DNA of 9,483 nt from Armatimonadota bacterium (GTDB lineage: Bacteria > Armatimonadota > Armatimonadia > Armatimonadales > Armatimonadaceae): contig JACMIU010000422.1 in the NCBI GenBank assembly GCA_014380985.1, forward strand, positions 1 to 9,483, written 5' to 3'. The notes beneath the pieces are model-generated. The model searched no databases and was not told the DNA's origin. It was given only the letters and a program-made list of their open reading frames with translations. This document shows positions 6,311 to 9,483 of this stretch, piece after piece. The stretch's first letter is position 1. Each line of letters begins with the position of its first letter. The position numbers were made by a program, and so were the translations under genes.

Positions 6311-6339
6311 TGGAACCGCGCTGAAGCAAGCGGTATAAT
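6311..6339 (+). promoter_or_regulatory. Promoter candidate for the AAA/TPR gene
   Basis: A perfect TATAAT at 6334-6339 lies 21 bases before the ATG at 6361. With a 17-base spacer, the -35 position reads TGGAAC (6311-6316), a weak housekeeping match but one that contains GGAAC, the usual core of ECF sigma -35 elements. The 5' leader would be only about 15 bases. This suggests the AAA/TPR gene can be transcribed apart from the sigma operon. Whether the upstream ECF factor uses it is open. Confidence 0.4.
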
Positions 6340-6360
6340 GGAAGTCGGAAACAAGAGCGT

Positions 6361-9300
6361 ATGCCCAGCTTCAGCGAACCGGACTCGCCTCCTCCCGCCT
6401 TAGCGGTCGCCCGAACGTTCGGCGAAGCCTCATTTTATGTCGCCGGGGGAACGCTTCCTGCCGCCGCCCCTTCCTACATCACGCGCAAAGCCGACACCGA
6501 TCTGTATGAGTATCTTCGCGCCGGTGATTTTTGCTATGTGCTGAATACGCGGCAAATCGGCAAATCCTCTTTAATGATTCGCACCGTGCGAAAACTGAAA
6601 ACGGATGGTGCGGCGGTGGTGGTACTGGATTTGACAGCAATCGGGCAGAACCTATCCGCCGAACAATGGTACGACGGTTTGCTGGTCATGCTCGCCGAAC
6701 AACTGCGCCTCGAAGACGAGTGCGAGGAGTTTTGGCTCGAACACGGTAATTTGGGACCATTGCAACGTTTTTTCGCCACGGTCAAGGAAGTGGTGCTTCC
6801 GGCAATTGGCGACAAAACGCTGATTGTTTTCGTGGACGAGATTGATTCGGTGCGCTCGCTTCCGTTCTCCGCCGACGAGTTTTTCGCCGGAATCCGCGAG
6901 TGTTACAACCGGCGTGTGCAAGACCCGGTGTACAATCGGCTGACGTTCTGCTTGCTCGGCGTCGCGCTTCCCGCCGACCTGATACAGGATACGCGGGTGT
7001 CGCCGTTCAACATCGGGCGGCGCGTGACGCTCAGAGATTTTACCCAAGCCGAAGCGTTGCCCCTCGCGGAAGGCATGGGCAAAGGCGGCAGGAAACTACT
7101 GGAACGCGCCCTTTTCTGGACGGGCGGGCATCCGTACCTGACACAGCGATTATGCCGCGAGATCGCCCGTGAGAACTGCGAAACTCCCCGCGACGTTGAC
7201 CGAATTACCGAACGCCTTTTTCTCACCAAGCGCGTCTTAGATTCGGACGACAACCTGTCTTTCGTGCAAAATCGCTTGCTTCGCTCCGAGTTTCCGCTCG
7301 CCGATATTCTGGACTTTTACGGCAAATTACGCGGCGGCAAGCGGATGAAGGACGACGAAACCAACCCCTTGTGCGGACTGCTTCGCTTGTCGGGAATCGC
7401 GGCGGTTGAGGAAAGCACCGACCTTTTGCGCCTTCGCAACCGTATCTACGAAACCGTATTCGACGGGGCGTGGGTACGTAAGAATATGCCCGACGCCGAA
7501 GTACAACGTCAAAAACAAGCGGCGTGGGGGGCGATGATGCAGGTCGGGTCGGTGGCGGCGGCGGTGATCGCGGTAATGGGTTTTTTGCTGGTGCAGATTG
7601 ACCACACGGCGAGGGCGGCGAACCGGGCGGCGCAGGAGGCACAAAGGCAGACGGTTCGTGCCGAAGGACAAAAACGCCGTGCGGAAGCAAACGAGAAGCG
7701 GGCAAACGTCGCGCAAGAAGTCGCCCGCGAGAATGCGGCACGAGCGGGACGCAGTGAGCGTGCCGCCAAGCGTAGCGAAACCCGCGCCCGCCAAAGTGCC
7801 GTGCAGGAAAAACAGAGCGCGAACCGGGCGCGAATCGGGGAAGCGAAAGCGATTGCATCGCGCAAAATCGCCGACACGGAACGAGTCCGCGCCGATGCGT
7901 CGCGCACTACCGCCGTGATCGCCAAGAACAAGGAAGCCGAGCAACGCACCCTTGCCGAAAGGCGCGGGCGCGAGTTTCAGGCGCAAAAGTTGGTCGCGGA
8001 GAAACAAACCCGGCTCGCCGAGCGGCAAACCATCGCCGCTAATGTAGAACGCGCCCGCGCCGAAAACGAAACCGCGAAAACCAAAGTTGCTCTCGGTGAA
8101 GCGAGCCGCGCCCGTGCCGTCGCGGAAAACGAACGGTTCAAAGCCGACACCCAGCGCAAAAAAGCCGAACTTGCGGCGGACAAACTCAGCGACAACAACC
8201 GTCGCCGCATCGAGCGATTAAAAGTGGAAATGGCGGCGAACCCCGCCGACGCCAAGCCCGCCGCCGAACTCGCCGCCGCCTATTTTGAACTCGCGTCGGT
8301 CTACGACTATATTGATACCGTGAGCAAATCGCGGGAAAACTATGCCGAAGCGGCGAAAGCGTTCAGCGCGCTCCTCATGCGAAAGCCCGGTGATTACCAG
8401 ACGCTTGTACAACGCGGGTTCTCCTACACGAAAATTGACCGCTTCGATGGGGCAATCGCCGATTACTCCGCCGCGATTGCGCTGGAGCCGAAGCAGATGG
8501 GCAACTATCTGAACCGGGCGCGAGCGTACAAAAGCATCGGAAAATACGGCGACGCCCTGCAGGATTTAGCCCGTGTCGAGCGAGCCGAACCAGCGCAGAT
8601 GGATTATCTTTTGCGCGGGCAGTGTCTGCTGGAAATGCGTTTGTATGAGCAAGCCGTGGAAGCGTTCGGGCAGGTACTTCGTCTCCGAAGCGCGAACCCG
8701 TCCGACGAGGAACGAAAATACGCCGCCGAGGGTCACGTCTATATCGGCGACACGCGCCGCAAGCAAGGCGCGTACAAAGAGGCTTACGCCGCGTACACGC
8801 GCTATCAGGAGTTTTATCCCGAACGCGAAAACCTGTACCGGATTCGCATTGATTGTCTCCTTGCCGACGGTCGCTGGACGGACGCCGTGCGCGACTGCGG
8901 TTTGTTCCGTCAACGCTTCCCCGATTCCGGCGCGGTGTTCCCGTGGCAAGCATACGCGCTTCTCAACCTGCGTAACGAAGCGGCATACCGCGTTCTTTGC
9001 GCGGACGCCGTGGCGAAGTTCGGTGGCGCGGACGCAACGCCCCAGAACGCGAACCTTGCGGCGTGGACGTGCGCCCTCGGCGAACGCGGTTTAAGCGATT
9101 ATTCCGCGCCGATTCGCGCCGCCCGCTCCGCGATTGCCGCCGCACAGGCGCAGGTGGACAACGGCACGGCGGATGCTACAGACCCTTTGGGTACGCTTTG
9201 GAACAACCGCAACACGCTCGCCGCTCTGCTCCTTCGCGCCGGGGATTATAAACAGGCACTGCGCGAACTGGAAGCGTGCCAGAAAATGCCGCGCGTCTTT

Positions 9301-9483
9301 TCCCCAGACAATCACTTTAGCGACCGGGTGCTACTCGTTCTCGCGCACGCCAAACGCGGCGAAAGAAACGAAGCGGCACGGTATCTGCGCCTGATTCGTT
9401 CCACGCCGCCGTCCGCCGATGTCGAAACGCGGGTCGAACAATCGTTGCTACTGCGCGTAGCCATCGCGGCGGTAGAGGGCAAC
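6361..9483 (+). CDS. AAA-like ATPase / coiled-coil / TPR membrane protein, runs off right edge
   Basis: The frame is open for 1041 codons and continues past the window. Residues 20-375 form an AAA-like domain of the type common in cyanobacterial and other WD40- or TPR-fused proteins: FYVAGGTLPAAAPSYITRKAD (25-45) and the P-loop CYVLNTRQIGKSSL (58-71), which lacks the first Walker-A glycine as is normal in that family. LIVFVDEID (154-162) is the Walker B, with Asp159/Glu160, and FWTGGHPYLTQRLC (252-265) follows. One membrane span lies at about 394-412. Residues about 413-620 are rich in Ala, Arg, Glu, Lys and Gln with AEN/ARA/AEK-like repeats, predicted coiled coil. From about 632 onward there are TPR-like repeats (for example YFELASVYDY, RGFSYTKIDRFDGAIADYSAAIALEP at 685-710, LNRARAYKSIGKYGDALQDL). 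The start is the ATG at 6361; the family-conserved part begins near residue 25. The likely role is ATP-dependent scaffolding or signalling at the membrane; no substrate is known. It is the only reading frame that is open across the whole stretch. Confidence 0.9.
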   Translation, partial: MPSFSEPDSPPPALAVARTFGEASFYVAGGTLPAAAPSYITRKADTDLYEYLRAGDFCYVLNTRQIGKSSLMIRTVRKLKTDGAAVVVLDLTAIGQNLSAEQWYDGLLVMLAEQLRLEDECEEFWLEHGNLGPLQRFFATVKEVVLPAIGDKTLIVFVDEIDSVRSLPFSADEFFAGIRECYNRRVQDPVYNRLTFCLLGVALPADLIQDTRVSPFNIGRRVTLRDFTQAEALPLAEGMGKGGRKLLERALFWTGGHPYLTQRLCREIARENCETPRDVDRITERLFLTKRVLDSDDNLSFVQNRLLRSEFPLADILDFYGKLRGGKRMKDDETNPLCGLLRLSGIAAVEESTDLLRLRNRIYETVFDGAWVRKNMPDAEVQRQKQAAWGAMMQVGSVAAAVIAVMGFLLVQIDHTARAANRAAQEAQRQTVRAEGQKRRAEANEKRANVAQEVARENAARAGRSERAAKRSETRARQSAVQEKQSANRARIGEAKAIASRKIADTERVRADASRTTAVIAKNKEAEQRTLAERRGREFQAQKLVAEKQTRLAERQTIAANVERARAENETAKTKVALGEASRARAVAENERFKADTQRKKAELAADKLSDNNRRRIERLKVEMAANPADAKPAAELAAAYFELASVYDYIDTVSKSRENYAEAAKAFSALLMRKPGDYQTLVQRGFSYTKIDRFDGAIADYSAAIALEPKQMGNYLNRARAYKSIGKYGDALQDLARVERAEPAQMDYLLRGQCLLEMRLYEQAVEAFGQVLRLRSANPSDEERKYAAEGHVYIGDTRRKQGAYKEAYAAYTRYQEFYPERENLYRIRIDCLLADGRWTDAVRDCGLFRQRFPDSGAVFPWQAYALLNLRNEAAYRVLCADAVAKFGGADATPQNANLAAWTCALGERGLSDYSAPIRAARSAIAAAQAQVDNGTADATDPLGTLWNNRNTLAALLLRAGDYKQALRELEACQKMPRVFSPDNHFSDRVLLVLAHAKRGERNEAARYLRLIRSTPPSADVETRVEQSLLLRVAIAAVEGN

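Noticed and set aside
7223..8953. Long minus-strand frames (211, 233, 146 and 192 codons) inside the AAA/TPR gene
   Set aside because: They come from the reverse of the repetitive Ala/Arg/Glu coding region, which yields long open frames by composition. The plus-strand frame is unbroken over 1041 codons with clear domains.

Overview
The window is a GC-rich bacterial chromosomal segment with no rRNA, tRNA, CRISPR or mobile element that I can see. The gene set combines a SteA-type protein, an AAA-like/TPR membrane protein, an arsenosugar-type radical SAM pair and a secreted protein that may be PEP-CTERM sorted. This suggests an environmental, possibly Armatimonadota-like bacterium, but that assignment is a low-confidence inference.

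Left part, minus strand (1 to about 2414): three genes read leftwards. First is an AhpD/carboxymuconolactone decarboxylase-family protein of the kind found beside ArsS. It is followed without any gap (TAA then ATG) by the radical SAM protein ArsS. After 153 bases comes the N-terminal part of a signal-peptide-bearing protein that runs off the left edge. The last of these is a long open frame with no stop inside the window.

Divergent intergenic region (2415-2588): it separates the arsenosugar-type pair from rightward genes and holds a perfect 11+11 bp inverted repeat (2502-2527). This is the best regulatory-site candidate in the window.

Right part, plus strand (2589-9483): a small unrecognised protein and a full-length SteA-like protein (thiamin-pyrophosphokinase-like fold plus a C-terminal membrane segment) come first. 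A 129-base gap with a small hairpin follows, then a tight three-gene cassette of ECF sigma factor, zinc-finger anti-sigma factor with one membrane span, and membrane-anchored DUF4864-like protein, with only 5 bases between neighbours. After a short gap carrying a perfect TATAAT comes a protein of more than 1041 residues. It has an AAA-like ATPase domain, one membrane span, a roughly 200-residue Ala/Arg/Glu-rich coiled coil and TPR-like repeats, and it runs off the right edge.

Working picture: the left genes plausibly handle organoarsenic metabolism under control of the palindrome. The right-hand cassette looks like an envelope-signal transduction unit, in which a membrane anti-sigma factor holds an ECF sigma factor. 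The DUF4864 protein and possibly the AAA/TPR protein are candidate partners or targets. The roles of DUF4864 and the AAA/TPR protein are unknown.
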